Made by a program: the position numbers and the translations under genes | Shown here: positions 25,217 through 35,016 of the stretch, piece by piece | Numbering within the stretch: the first letter of the stretch is position 1 | Layout of the letters: every line of letters begins with the position of its first letter | The notes under the pieces: generated by a model | Database searches by the model: none | The model's input: the letters and a program-made list of their open reading frames with translations, nothing else | Told to the model about the DNA's origin: nothing | DNA from: Saprospiraceae bacterium | GTDB lineage: Bacteria > Bacteroidota > Bacteroidia > Chitinophagales > Saprospiraceae | Direction of reading: 5' to 3' | DNA: 64,000 nucleotides | NCBI GenBank assembly: GCA_016715105.1 | Contig: JADKBO010000059.1 | Coordinates: 62,001 to 126,000 of the forward strand

Positions 25217-28200
25217 ATGACAGGCACTCACCTGATGTTTGGATTTGACATGGATAATTTTCAAGTAACAGGTTTGGAAGGTTGGACTTTTGTTCCTGGC
25301 AGTGGCAGTATGGATGCTTCCGACCTAGAAAACCCTTTAGACATTCAATTCCCAGAACAATATGATGTGGAAGCCATCTACGGTGATGATGCAAATCTTT
25401 TAACACTTTGGAGGGGAATGTTCCTAAAAGACGTAGAAATCAAAAGCCCGAAGGAATTTCAAAATGGTACACGCCGTGGAGCATTCATTCACAACCTTAT
25501 ATTTGATCCAAGTCTTACAATGGATGTTGGGGTAACAGGTCTACTAGAAATTGGAGACGGTAATATGGAAGGTTGGGGTTTCTCGATTGATACCTTTAAG
25601 CTTGAAATTGTACAAAACACTTTTGTAAGTGGGGGAATGTACGGCGGAATCAATCCTCCAATAACAGGTGATGTCGATTACATCAACTACAGAGCTGTAA
25701 TAGATAGGGATGAAGACAATAGCTTTTCATTCCATGCCATTGCTCTACCAGATACACTGATCAGCGTGCCTATTTCGCTTGCAAAAGCAGCCTTGTGTCC
25801 AAACAGTTATGTAGAATTTACCACAGGAAATGGTCCGACACAGGTAAGTACATTCCTCAAAGGTCAAATGGTCATAGACGTTTTAGAAAATATTCCAGGG
25901 GATTTAGAGTTACCTGATGTCATTCCTGGTTTCCAAATCAGACTGGCAGATTTTCAACTCAATTATAATTCCACGCAAGGATTCGTCACAGAAAGTATGG
26001 TTGCTGATGGTACAGGAAGTGCTTTTGCTTTTGGAGTTGACTTCCAAGATGGTACCTGTGGTGACCTTTATTCAGGACCTATTTTTGAATTTGAAGGTTT
26101 TGAAGGATATGAATATGATGTTGATGATTTAGATCGCTTACTACGTGAAGGTTTACCCGGAGATGCCACACCCCAAGAAAATGTGGATCAATTTCCGATT
26201 TCTATCAATGACATTGCCTTGGGTTTTTCTGGCAACGAGATCAGCATTGATTTTGATATTGACCTCACATTGAGTTCAGGAATGGCAGACTTTATGATTG
26301 GCACAAGGCTCAATTTTTTAAGCAATCTCAATACGAACGCAAAAGGCATTGATCGATTCAAGATCACAGGAGTGCGCATAGAATGCGGTCGGTTTGGCGG
26401 CAGTGATCCAGGGTCTACACTAGGCTTTGACCCATTTACAGTTGCTGGTGAAGTATGTTTGCTGCAAAACGAAGACGGAAGCAAGGGTTTTACCGGTGAT
26501 GTTGAATTAGGTTTAGGCGTCTTCAACATGTCCCTAAAAGCTGGTTTTGGCAATTATGGCAAGCCAAAAAATGGACCATTCGGTTCAGAAAGGTATTATG
26601 GCTGGTGGTATTTTGATGGAATGGCAAGATTGTGGCCAGGATTGCCCCTCGTTCCTCCATTTACCATCGCACATTTCAATGGATTTGGTGGCGGCATTTA
26701 TTGGAATGCGACAGCCCCTAGTGTGACCATTTCTATGGAAGATATCATGGAAAATGGTGATGCTACAACAGTTCCTCCTCCTTCAGACGACAAACCTGAG
26801 CCGCGATATGGGGAACGGACATTGGCTTTCCGTACAAGTTGGAACATCATAGCTGACCAGGTTTTTATGGTAGATCCTTTCGTTTCTGGTACGTGGGATG
26901 AAACTCATGGTTTGCAATCTATAGCTTTTGGAGGAGATTTCTGGTCACTAGCCTTGACTTATTCCTTGCGTAATGATGCTAGAATTTACGGTACATCTGT
27001 TACACAATTGACATTTATGGACCAAGGAAGCGCTCCTGATAAAGTTGCTCTTTTAGGTACAAATACGATCAAAGCCAATATAATACCAGGAATCCTATAT
27101 GGAGCTGGCCTTGATCGAACATTGATTAATTCTTCCTTTGCAATTGGTGATGAAGCCTTCTTTCCTGGTGAGGCGAGCAATTCCGATGAAGACGATGTAT
27201 TTTGGTTTTTCAATGCAGGAAACCCATACAATGATGATTTTGGTGGGGTAGTCTTTGACCTACCTGGATTTAATCTTACACAAAACCAGAAAAAGAACAG
27301 TAACCTTGGATTGGACGCAAGTTTCAGTGCCATGATGTACACGATGATTGGTCAAAATATTCCGAATTATTTACCCGACCCTCCAGGAGAAGTTGCCCAG
27401 CTTTTTGGCTCAGTATCAAGTGATGAAGGTAGTTTTGATGGTGGTGCGAAAGAGGACGATCGAGATGCTTCAACGGCCTCTACAGGTGCAGGTTTTGTCA
27501 TGGGTTTTCATGCAGCAGCAAGTTGCGAAATTAGAGCCGTGTTTTATGCCAGCCTTTCTATTTTCACAGGTATGGATGTGATGTTGGTCAATTTAGATGG
27601 TGCTTCGTGCTTTACAAGCGATGGTGAGGTCACTAATCCCGGAGTAAATGGGTGGTATGGTACTGGTAGGGCTTATGCTGGCCTAGAGGGTGCCATTGGA
27701 GTAAAAGGCAAAATATTAGGACAGGAAATTGACATTAAAATCATACAAATCATTGCGGCAATGATGTTGACAGCGGGTGGGCCTGATCCTATGTGGCTCG
27801 ATGGCAGAGCAGTGCTACAATACAATTTGCTTGGAGGAACCATAAAGGGAAGTACACGCATGATGATCACAGTCGGCGAAAAGTGTGTACCTCCAATCAC
27901 AAGCCCTTTTGACTTTCCCATCATTGCGGAATATTACCCCAATGAAGAAAATAATAGAGACATTGACCCTTTTGTAAATCCATCAGTAAGTTTCACAGTT
28001 CCGATCAACGAAAGCTTGTATATACCTGATGTAGACGGCACTACACATCAAATCAAACCTGTTTTGGTCGAAAGTGATTTTACCCTCACTTCTGATTGTA
28101 ATAATTGTGCCACTGCAGAAAGAGATGAAAGATATGAGCTCGTCGCAGAAGATGGTAGAAGTGCTAGTTATAATCCCGTTAATGCTTTAGCAGGCCTCGA

Positions 28201-29785
28201 TGGCGATGAAAGAAAGAAACAATACCGGATGAAAATAAAAGTAAGCGCTGAGGAATATAAAAATGGATCATGGAAAGACGTAAAAATCAATGGCGTTAAA
28301 TGGGAAGAAGGATTTGATTTTACATTTAAAACAACAGCGTTACCATCACAAATTCCAGCTTCCGAAGTTGGTAAAACAAAACCTGCAGAGGATCAGAAAT
28401 TTTATCTTCAAGGAGAACATGCAGGAAACCACTACGTCCATACCAGATCAAATGTGGAGGGTAGTTATTATTATGAAACTGGATATGACGGCAAAGAATA
28501 TGAATATTTCGCTGTCTTTAAAGATCAATATGGTGAGGAAGAGCATCGCAAGCCATTACGGTATAATGAAGCTGAAAAAAAACTCAATTGGGACAAACCC
28601 AACCTTGATAACAATAAAAAATACATCGTTCAAATTGTAAGAAAGCACCTGGTGCAAACGGTTACTGGAAGTAATAGTCTAAGCAGAAAAATCATCGTCA
28701 GTCAAGTACTTTTAGATACACTATCTCTTGATTTTGATTATGAAGTAGAGCCCGAATTACCAGAAATTTCGGCATTGACTGCTGTAGAAGCTGGAGAGAC
28801 CCTCTTATATGCCTTTGAATTTGAAACCAGCAGGTATAATACGCTACTTGAGAAAATGGAGGATGTAGCAATAGATTATGAAGAAAAGAATGGATATCAA
28901 CGCCTCAATTTTACCAACTTCGAGGGCTTTGATGTCTTCGACATTGATGGTGATTTAGATAATGACCACCTTTACTTCCCTCCAGCTAGGGTGACCATTA
29001 CTGACCCATTTACAGCCTCTTTTCATAATTCTTTATCCAAACCGTTGTTGGGAGCCTTTGCACAAACTTACAGAGACCAATACCAAGGCGAATGGACAGG
29101 TGTAGAATCAGAATCGGTAGATCTTACAGGCGGTGGTGCCATTGAGCTTGGCGGCGGAGGATTTTCTATTTATGGCGCTCAAAGTGCTGAAGGAGGTACA
29201 AATCAATCAAATTCTCAAGGAGAGACTAACAATAATAACCAAGGAAGTAATGAAAATATTCCGGTTGACTTTCCTAATTTGCCAAACACAAACTATGCCT
29301 GGTACAATGCAGAAGAGGTTTCACAATCCTTGAATGAACATGCCATAAGGGCCACAATTCTTGGAGTAGAAGACGAAGATGATGTATTTATTGGTGTCTC
29401 TAGAAGTGGAGGATTTGCGTCTGCACCAACGTCAGTAATTGATTATCTAAATGATTTTTCTATCAAATATTATGTTTTGGAAGATGTTTTACACGATGCT
29501 GAAGAATATGCAGATTTTGGAGAAGAGTGGGTTGACATCACCAGGACAGGAGATTTCAATACCGGAAATGGTTTGAATTATGATCAAACTTTGAGCACCT
29601 CTGAAGTCAATTCATTGATAGATGATTTAGAAGACGTAACAGAAGCCATACAAAATAGTAGATTGATTTCTGGCCCAGGCTCTGGAGGATTTTCAAATAA
29701 GGTAAGATTTAGAGCAAATAAATCTTACGAGTCAGGACAGACAGAAAGTGGAAGCACTAAAAATGTTGACTTTGATATTCATTGA
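25217..29785 (+). CDS. Very large TANFOR-like surface protein, C-terminal part (split gene)
   Basis: This frame is open from 25160 and carries most of the protein: long beta-rich, Gly- and Asp-rich tracts (for example GFSGNEISIDFDIDLTLSSG, GLGVFNMSLKAGFGNYG, WPGLPLVPPFTIAHFNGFGG), Ig-like segments, an acidic low-complexity region with NNNNQGSN near residue 1370, and a C-terminal helical-acidic tail. No T9SS sorting domain was seen at the end, so it may be an outer-membrane-associated or periplasmic protein. Large TANFOR proteins of this kind are known from Bacteroidota but have no assigned function. The apparent start at 25217 is an artefact of the frameshift. Confidence 0.72.
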   Translation: MTGTHLMFGFDMDNFQVTGLEGWTFVPGSGSMDASDLENPLDIQFPEQYDVEAIYGDDANLLTLWRGMFLKDVEIKSPKEFQNGTRRGAFIHNLIFDPSLTMDVGVTGLLEIGDGNMEGWGFSIDTFKLEIVQNTFVSGGMYGGINPPITGDVDYINYRAVIDRDEDNSFSFHAIALPDTLISVPISLAKAALCPNSYVEFTTGNGPTQVSTFLKGQMVIDVLENIPGDLELPDVIPGFQIRLADFQLNYNSTQGFVTESMVADGTGSAFAFGVDFQDGTCGDLYSGPIFEFEGFEGYEYDVDDLDRLLREGLPGDATPQENVDQFPISINDIALGFSGNEISIDFDIDLTLSSGMADFMIGTRLNFLSNLNTNAKGIDRFKITGVRIECGRFGGSDPGSTLGFDPFTVAGEVCLLQNEDGSKGFTGDVELGLGVFNMSLKAGFGNYGKPKNGPFGSERYYGWWYFDGMARLWPGLPLVPPFTIAHFNGFGGGIYWNATAPSVTISMEDIMENGDATTVPPPSDDKPEPRYGERTLAFRTSWNIIADQVFMVDPFVSGTWDETHGLQSIAFGGDFWSLALTYSLRNDARIYGTSVTQLTFMDQGSAPDKVALLGTNTIKANIIPGILYGAGLDRTLINSSFAIGDEAFFPGEASNSDEDDVFWFFNAGNPYNDDFGGVVFDLPGFNLTQNQKKNSNLGLDASFSAMMYTMIGQNIPNYLPDPPGEVAQLFGSVSSDEGSFDGGAKEDDRDASTASTGAGFVMGFHAAASCEIRAVFYASLSIFTGMDVMLVNLDGASCFTSDGEVTNPGVNGWYGTGRAYAGLEGAIGVKGKILGQEIDIKIIQIIAAMMLTAGGPDPMWLDGRAVLQYNLLGGTIKGSTRMMITVGEKCVPPITSPFDFPIIAEYYPNEENNRDIDPFVNPSVSFTVPINESLYIPDVDGTTHQIKPVLVESDFTLTSDCNNCATAERDERYELVAEDGRSASYNPVNALAGLDGDERKKQYRMKIKVSAEEYKNGSWKDVKINGVKWEEGFDFTFKTTALPSQIPASEVGKTKPAEDQKFYLQGEHAGNHYVHTRSNVEGSYYYETGYDGKEYEYFAVFKDQYGEEEHRKPLRYNEAEKKLNWDKPNLDNNKKYIVQIVRKHLVQTVTGSNSLSRKIIVSQVLLDTLSLDFDYEVEPELPEISALTAVEAGETLLYAFEFETSRYNTLLEKMEDVAIDYEEKNGYQRLNFTNFEGFDVFDIDGDLDNDHLYFPPARVTITDPFTASFHNSLSKPLLGAFAQTYRDQYQGEWTGVESESVDLTGGGAIELGGGGFSIYGAQSAEGGTNQSNSQGETNNNNQGSNENIPVDFPNLPNTNYAWYNAEEVSQSLNEHAIRATILGVEDEDDVFIGVSRSGGFASAPTSVIDYLNDFSIKYYVLEDVLHDAEEYADFGEEWVDITRTGDFNTGNGLNYDQTLSTSEVNSLIDDLEDVTEAIQNSRLISGPGSGGFSNKVRFRANKSYESGQTESGSTKNVDFDIH

Positions 29786-29988
29786 CAAACAAAGTGATGC
29801 TATAAGGCAGTTTGGTTGAATCATTTCGGAATTAGAGCTAAGGAATTAGGTCTGATGAATTTATTTATCAAACACCTAAACTTAGAATTTCCAACCTCCA
29901 TGAAATCATAGATTTTCTGGCCTTATTAGAAATATGTAGTTTGGTGACAATCGATGTTGCCATCTTCGATACTAATAATTGATAATTT

Positions 29989-32031
29989 ATGGACTCCAAA
30001 ATTTTAAAGACATCAACATTAGCTGTACTAATTTTAATGCTCATTGTTTATTCAGCAAATGCGCAGAATTCTAAGCAAATAAACCAAGATTTTTCTCTGA
30101 AAGGAGATGTATCCTTGATTGGAAAATGGCATGGAAATCAGATAAAACTTAGATGGGGTTTTGATCACCCACAGCTTTGGTATCACCATCTAAAACGACC
30201 AATTAGTTTATACAGGAGGAATGTAACCAAAAATGGTAAATACGAAAAGCTTGCCGATATTTTACCAATGGACTCTACTGGTATGGAACAACTAGCATTC
30301 CAGACTAAAGATGAAATGGTCGTTGTGAGTCTTGAAAACATTCATAGAAACTGGAGCAATACCAATTTTGATTCTTATGCCAATATCCTTGAGAAAAATG
30401 ACAATTTCCACAACAGATGGTCTCTTACCCACCTAGCAGCAGACAGGTCATTTGCAGCAGCAAAAGCTTCAGGTCTGGGTTTCCTTGACACGCCACCAAA
30501 CTCAGATGACATCTACGCCTATAAAATTGCTGCGGAAGGGAATGCCATCATTTCTGATTACAAAGTAATTTATAAAAAGAAGGACTTCGTACCAGCAATA
30601 TTTGAAATCATAGAAGCTGAAGAAAAGGTCATCATCAATTGGGATAAAAAACTTCATGATTACCACTTTACGGCTTATTGGATAGAAACCTCAACTGATG
30701 GTATAAATTTTAAAAAAAGCAGCGATGTTCCTTTCATTCAAATGGTAGACGTTTCTGTAAAAGATGAACGAAGATTTTACTCTTACTCCTTGCCTGTTTC
30801 CAATTATCAGAAAACTTTTATCAGATTAATTGGTATCGATCCATTTGGTGATGAAAGCCTTCCTTCAAGTGTTGAAATTGGCATGGGAAGAGATAAAACT
30901 CCACCACCTCCAGCTTATTTAATTGCAGATTCTAGTAAAACGCACCTCACAAAAAGTTTTACCATTATCCACGACTCACCACAAGAGGTTGCCAGTTATC
31001 ACTTGGAAAGAACTTTTGGAAATGAGACTATGATTATAAAAAATTGGCTAGACCCAAAACAAACCATAGGCATAGACAGTGTTTCTACTGAGGGCATTTA
31101 CAAATACAGAATCATTGCCGTAGACAGCGCTGGCAATGAAGCCCACAGTCCATTTATTTATGCTAAAATGTACGACCTTCTACCCCCTGCAAAAGCCCCA
31201 AAATTGCAAGCCATTCCAGATACTTCTGGTGTCATTTCTTTGTATTGGGAAGCCCACCCAGAATCCGATATCATTGGCTACAATGTTTATGCTGCAGATG
31301 GTAAACAAAGAAATTTTACCAAGCTCAATACGCACATCCACCGCCTTCATGTTTACCTCGATACCATCAGTTTGGCGCTCATGAATGAAAAAAGATATTA
31401 TTACATCGTCGCTGTGGACAATGATTACATGTTGAGTCCAGCTTCCGATACCCTCGAAGTGAAAAGACCAGACAAGATGCCACCTGCCCCTGCTCATATT
31501 GCAAATTATGAGGTGACGGATACTAGTATCCGATTGACTATTTTCCCTTCTAGTTCTCGTGATGTCGTAAAGCATGAATTGTGGCGCAAAGAGGCTGATA
31601 AACCTTATGAGCTTTTAGCTAATTTGTTGACAATTCCACCTTATTATGAAGATAAATCTATTGCCCCATCCACAAAATATACCTACCACATTGTTGCGAT
31701 TGACGAATTGGGTTTGAAGAGTAAAGCAGTCAAAGAAATTCATTTGTTAAGCAGAAATCTCAAAGCTGGAAAACCTTCTTTGAATTTGAATGAAAATGAG
31801 GGGGTTTTAATGTTAGGAATCATTTCAGAAATTCCAACTTCAGAAAATGTAATTGTATTTAAATCGGTAAATGATGGTCCATATGAAAGATGGACTGTAA
31901 CAGATACCTTTCCCATCAAGGATTTAGCTAAAGGAAAAAATAAGGTTGCTTATCGAGCAGCTTATTGCAGCAATGCTGGCCTTGTTGGGCCTTTGAGTGA
32001 CAAAATTATTTGGACTTCAAAAACCAATTAA
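29989..32031 (+). CDS. Secreted protein with several fibronectin type III-like domains
   Basis: A 680-residue exported protein (signal ILKTSTLAVLILMLIVYSANA). From ~200 it contains four or five FnIII-like units: for example VIINWDKKLHDYHFTAYWIE, ISLYWEAHPESDIIGYNVY, and IRLTIFPSSSRDVVKHELWR, each ending with a YxxxAVD-x-xG-type strand (YRIIAVDSAGNE, YYIVAVDNDY, YHIVAIDELG). No catalytic motif and no C-terminal sorting signal are visible. It sits between the TANFOR-like protein and the FISUMP lipoprotein, with one base before the latter, so the three are probably one surface assembly. I infer a structural or scaffolding role. Confidence 0.8.
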   Translation: MDSKILKTSTLAVLILMLIVYSANAQNSKQINQDFSLKGDVSLIGKWHGNQIKLRWGFDHPQLWYHHLKRPISLYRRNVTKNGKYEKLADILPMDSTGMEQLAFQTKDEMVVVSLENIHRNWSNTNFDSYANILEKNDNFHNRWSLTHLAADRSFAAAKASGLGFLDTPPNSDDIYAYKIAAEGNAIISDYKVIYKKKDFVPAIFEIIEAEEKVIINWDKKLHDYHFTAYWIETSTDGINFKKSSDVPFIQMVDVSVKDERRFYSYSLPVSNYQKTFIRLIGIDPFGDESLPSSVEIGMGRDKTPPPPAYLIADSSKTHLTKSFTIIHDSPQEVASYHLERTFGNETMIIKNWLDPKQTIGIDSVSTEGIYKYRIIAVDSAGNEAHSPFIYAKMYDLLPPAKAPKLQAIPDTSGVISLYWEAHPESDIIGYNVYAADGKQRNFTKLNTHIHRLHVYLDTISLALMNEKRYYYIVAVDNDYMLSPASDTLEVKRPDKMPPAPAHIANYEVTDTSIRLTIFPSSSRDVVKHELWRKEADKPYELLANLLTIPPYYEDKSIAPSTKYTYHIVAIDELGLKSKAVKEIHLLSRNLKAGKPSLNLNENEGVLMLGIISEIPTSENVIVFKSVNDGPYERWTVTDTFPIKDLAKGKNKVAYRAAYCSNAGLVGPLSDKIIWTSKTN

Positions 32032-32032
32032 A

Positions 32033-34123
32033 ATGAAAACATTTTATTATTTTTTGTTTGTATTTTCATTGATCAACTTATCCTGTGCCAAAGAAGAAGT
32101 TGACCCTAATAATTACAGAAAAAAGGGTGAAGTTCAAGACAACACCATTTACCTGCGTGATCACACCACGATGCTCACGGATGAAATGAAGCCAGAAATT
32201 TTGACAATTTCAGACAATGAAATTGTTGTAAAAGAAGGTCAAATTTCTGATAAAACTGTAGGAGATGTATTGGTAAATATAGCCGACGGATCCTCTGCGG
32301 ATAGTGTTTCTTTCTTTAGGAAAATCAAGGGAATAAAAACACAAGGGAATACAACCGTTTACCTCACTGAAACAGCTACCTGGAATGAAGCTTATGAAAA
32401 GTGGACATTTGATTCGAGGTCTGATAAATTTACAATCAAATCCAGATCATTAAACTTGGAAGAAAATTTTGAGATAAATGCAACAAGTTTTGCCAAAATA
32501 TCTGGTGATCATCATGTGATTCCGCAATTTAGTGTTGATATCAGTTTTGATGATTATTATTTTACTTCATTTTTTGATTCGGCGGCCATAGCCAATGCCA
32601 ATGATGTGGGAGATATAAACCCTGCATTCCATCTGCATTTTGAAAATTTAAAAATTGAAATGAGTGGCAATGTTACTTTTGGAGCCAGTGTAAGTCTTGG
32701 AAAGGATATTGAATTTGGCGAACCAGCACAAATATTCATCATTCCAGAGACGGGTTTATCCTTATATTTTCAACCCAAAATGGGCTATTCTGTCAATTTG
32801 GAAGGAGAAATCACGACCCCTACTTTGTCGGGAGTTTTTGGTGGATATGATATTGATTTGATATATAATGTCTGGGACGAATTACCTCAATTTACTGTGC
32901 TCAATCATCCGCCTTCTCAAGAGGATCAAGATAATCCGGGATGGCAAATATCAGGAACGGGCGAAATAGAGTTGCAAGGTGGTTCTGATATTTTCGTAGG
33001 CATTACAGGAGCTCCAAATACCATAAAAGCAGGAGTTTATTTATACAATTATATTCAACCAGGAATTTCTCATAAAGGAAGTCTGAGTAATTTACAACCA
33101 GAATATGATCTTACGTTTCAATATGGAGCAGGAATTAATTTCTTCTTTGGATTTCCAATAGTAGAAGATTTCCTCGATTTTTCCTGGTCATCTGATGATT
33201 ATAAGTATCCGCTTTGGAATTATGTTTTTCAGGATTTCCCATGTCCTGCTTTTTCGGAGGCGTTATTAAATTTCAACCGCAATACGGGCGTTTTTGATTT
33301 GAGGGTGGGTAGCCAAGATCGGCCCTTGGGGTTTTACAACATTTCTGTAAACGACGATGCAATTGCTAATCTGGGAAATCCTGATTTTGGTTATAATACC
33401 TTGTATAATCTCAATACTGCATTGCCCAATGATCCGATCAATAAACTGATTATTGCAGATAAAAATTTAGTTGGGTGTTACCTCGAAGACCAATACGTGG
33501 ATCCAGCTGGGTTTGGCGAATGCTCAGAGACTGTTACAGATGCTCAAGGAAATGAATATTGCACAGTGAATATTGGTCAGCTCAAATGGATGGCAGAAAA
33601 CCTTCGTAGGACAGATTTTGGAGCTGCATACCCCAATGAATCTGTAGGCGAAGATCGATTATACGGCAGATTATATACATTCGAAGAAATTCTCAACGGT
33701 TCCAATGGGGTAAGCACGCGCATCCAGGGCTTGTGTCCTAATGGTTGGCACTTACCGACCATTGCAGAATGGAATGACCTCATCAATGGATTGGGTGGTC
33801 AGGCTCAAGCAGGTAAAAACATCAAATATCCGTCTACTTCTCTTTGGCCTGCTGCATCGCTTCCTTCCGTGGGATCTTTCAATGCGGTCTCAGCTGGAGA
33901 ACATTATTCATGGAGGGGCTTGGGTGCAGATGCTTTTGGGAATAGGAGAAAAATAGCAAGGTTTTGGACGACTCAAGTGGATGCAAATACGGATGGGATT
34001 CTCATCGTGGAAGTTACAGGAAAGGATCGCATAGCAGAACAAAATGTATCAAATGCAGATCCTTATTTCTTTCATAGTGTCAGAGAAGCTGGTTATAGCT
34101 GCAGATGCGTAGAAGATTATTGA
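32033..34123 (+). CDS. FISUMP-domain lipoprotein
   Basis: ATG 32033 comes one base after the stop of the FnIII gene. The signal ends LINLSCAKEE (lipid Cys18). The first ~480 residues are beta-rich with no recognised family. The last ~200 form a FISUMP domain: DAQGNEYCTVNIGQLKWMAENLR, GLCPNGWHLPTIAEWNDLI, FWTTQV and the closing AGYSCRCVEDY. The intact ending here is a useful model for the frameshifted copy at 14290. As a lipoprotein it may anchor or cap the surface complex of the operon. Confidence 0.85.
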   Translation: MKTFYYFLFVFSLINLSCAKEEVDPNNYRKKGEVQDNTIYLRDHTTMLTDEMKPEILTISDNEIVVKEGQISDKTVGDVLVNIADGSSADSVSFFRKIKGIKTQGNTTVYLTETATWNEAYEKWTFDSRSDKFTIKSRSLNLEENFEINATSFAKISGDHHVIPQFSVDISFDDYYFTSFFDSAAIANANDVGDINPAFHLHFENLKIEMSGNVTFGASVSLGKDIEFGEPAQIFIIPETGLSLYFQPKMGYSVNLEGEITTPTLSGVFGGYDIDLIYNVWDELPQFTVLNHPPSQEDQDNPGWQISGTGEIELQGGSDIFVGITGAPNTIKAGVYLYNYIQPGISHKGSLSNLQPEYDLTFQYGAGINFFFGFPIVEDFLDFSWSSDDYKYPLWNYVFQDFPCPAFSEALLNFNRNTGVFDLRVGSQDRPLGFYNISVNDDAIANLGNPDFGYNTLYNLNTALPNDPINKLIIADKNLVGCYLEDQYVDPAGFGECSETVTDAQGNEYCTVNIGQLKWMAENLRRTDFGAAYPNESVGEDRLYGRLYTFEEILNGSNGVSTRIQGLCPNGWHLPTIAEWNDLINGLGGQAQAGKNIKYPSTSLWPAASLPSVGSFNAVSAGEHYSWRGLGADAFGNRRKIARFWTTQVDANTDGILIVEVTGKDRIAEQNVSNADPYFFHSVREAGYSCRCVEDY

Positions 34124-34158
34124 TTGAATTGGCAATGATGTGATCTGTTGAGCAATGA

Positions 34159-34800
34159 TTATCCCAAAATATGGTATTCATATACAACTCTCACCAGTCC
34201 AGCTGTGTTTTTTACACCTAATTTGATCATGATATTGCGCCTGTGAGTTTCTACAGTTCCAAATGAAATAAACAATTCATCAGAAATCTCCTGTGTTGTT
34301 TTTTCGTCAAGAATCAATCGAAGGATTTCTTCTTCTCTTCTGGAAAGTTTAGGAAAAGGTGAATCTGGTTTTGCCTTCCATTCACTTTGATTGAGGTTGA
34401 GCAGGGCGTCAGAAATTTCTTCACTCAGGTATTTTTTACCTGATAATACTTGTTTAATCGCATTTTTTATTTCTTCGTGGCCTGCATTTTTATGAAGATA
34501 TCCAGTAGCTCCATTTTTGAGCATGAGCTTTATCAGATTACTTTCACTAATCATTGACAATGCAATAATGTGCACTTCTGGATGGGCCTTTTTGATAATT
34601 TTAGTTGCTTCAATACCGTTGAGTTCTGGCATATTAATGTCCATGAGGATAATATCCGGAACATGATTTTCCAGTGCTTTGATCACTTCATTTGCCGAAT
34701 TAAAAGTTTGTGTGACTTTTATATCTTCTTCACCATTCAATAAGAGACTGAGCCCTTCCAAAACCATGCGGTGATCGTCTACAATATACAATTCTGTCAT
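34159..34800 (-). CDS. NarL/FixJ-family response regulator
   Basis: A 213-residue regulator: receiver with Asp54 in ILMDINMP and Lys104 in GYLHKNAG, then a LuxR-type helix-turn-helix (LSRREEEILRLILDEKTTQEISDELFISFGTVETHRRNI). This is the usual partner of HisKA_3 kinases, two of which lie immediately upstream on the same strand. Three bases separate it from the first kinase, so they are co-transcribed. The targets are unknown. The neighbouring gene on the plus strand converges on it with a ~35-base gap. Confidence 0.93.
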   Translation of the reverse strand: MTELYIVDDHRMVLEGLSLLLNGEEDIKVTQTFNSANEVIKALENHVPDIILMDINMPELNGIEATKIIKKAHPEVHIIALSMISESNLIKLMLKNGATGYLHKNAGHEEIKNAIKQVLSGKKYLSEEISDALLNLNQSEWKAKPDSPFPKLSRREEEILRLILDEKTTQEISDELFISFGTVETHRRNIMIKLGVKNTAGLVRVVYEYHILG

Positions 34801-34803
34801 TTT

Positions 34804-35016
34804 CTATATTTTATTGGTAAAAATGGAAGGAGGAAGTTCAATATTCACTTGAGTCCCATGGCCTATTCTGGAATCAAAATGAATAGCTCCGTTGAGGTAT
34901 TTCACACGAGACTCGATGCTTTTGAGGCCCATTCCCTTAGCATGAATAACCTCATTGATGTCAAATCCTTTACCGTTGTCATCCACTTGTATGTTGAGGC
35001 CTTGTTCGTGGCCCAA
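34804..35016 (-). CDS. HATPase end of the first TPR histidine kinase (split gene)
   Basis: This short frame holds the G boxes of the kinase at 34902-36632: QGLNIQVDDNGKGFDI and GMGLKSIESRVKYL, with the final strand GTQVNIELPP. One base is missing in the run AAAAA at 35015-35019 (T5 on the coding strand). Restoring it reads ITISNF-LGHEQGLNIQ and rejoins both parts into a ~609-residue kinase. Without the repair the kinase lacks its ATP lid and would be inactive. Confidence 0.75.
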   Translation of the reverse strand: MGHEQGLNIQVDDNGKGFDINEVIHAKGMGLKSIESRVKYLNGAIHFDSRIGHGTQVNIELPPSIFTNKI

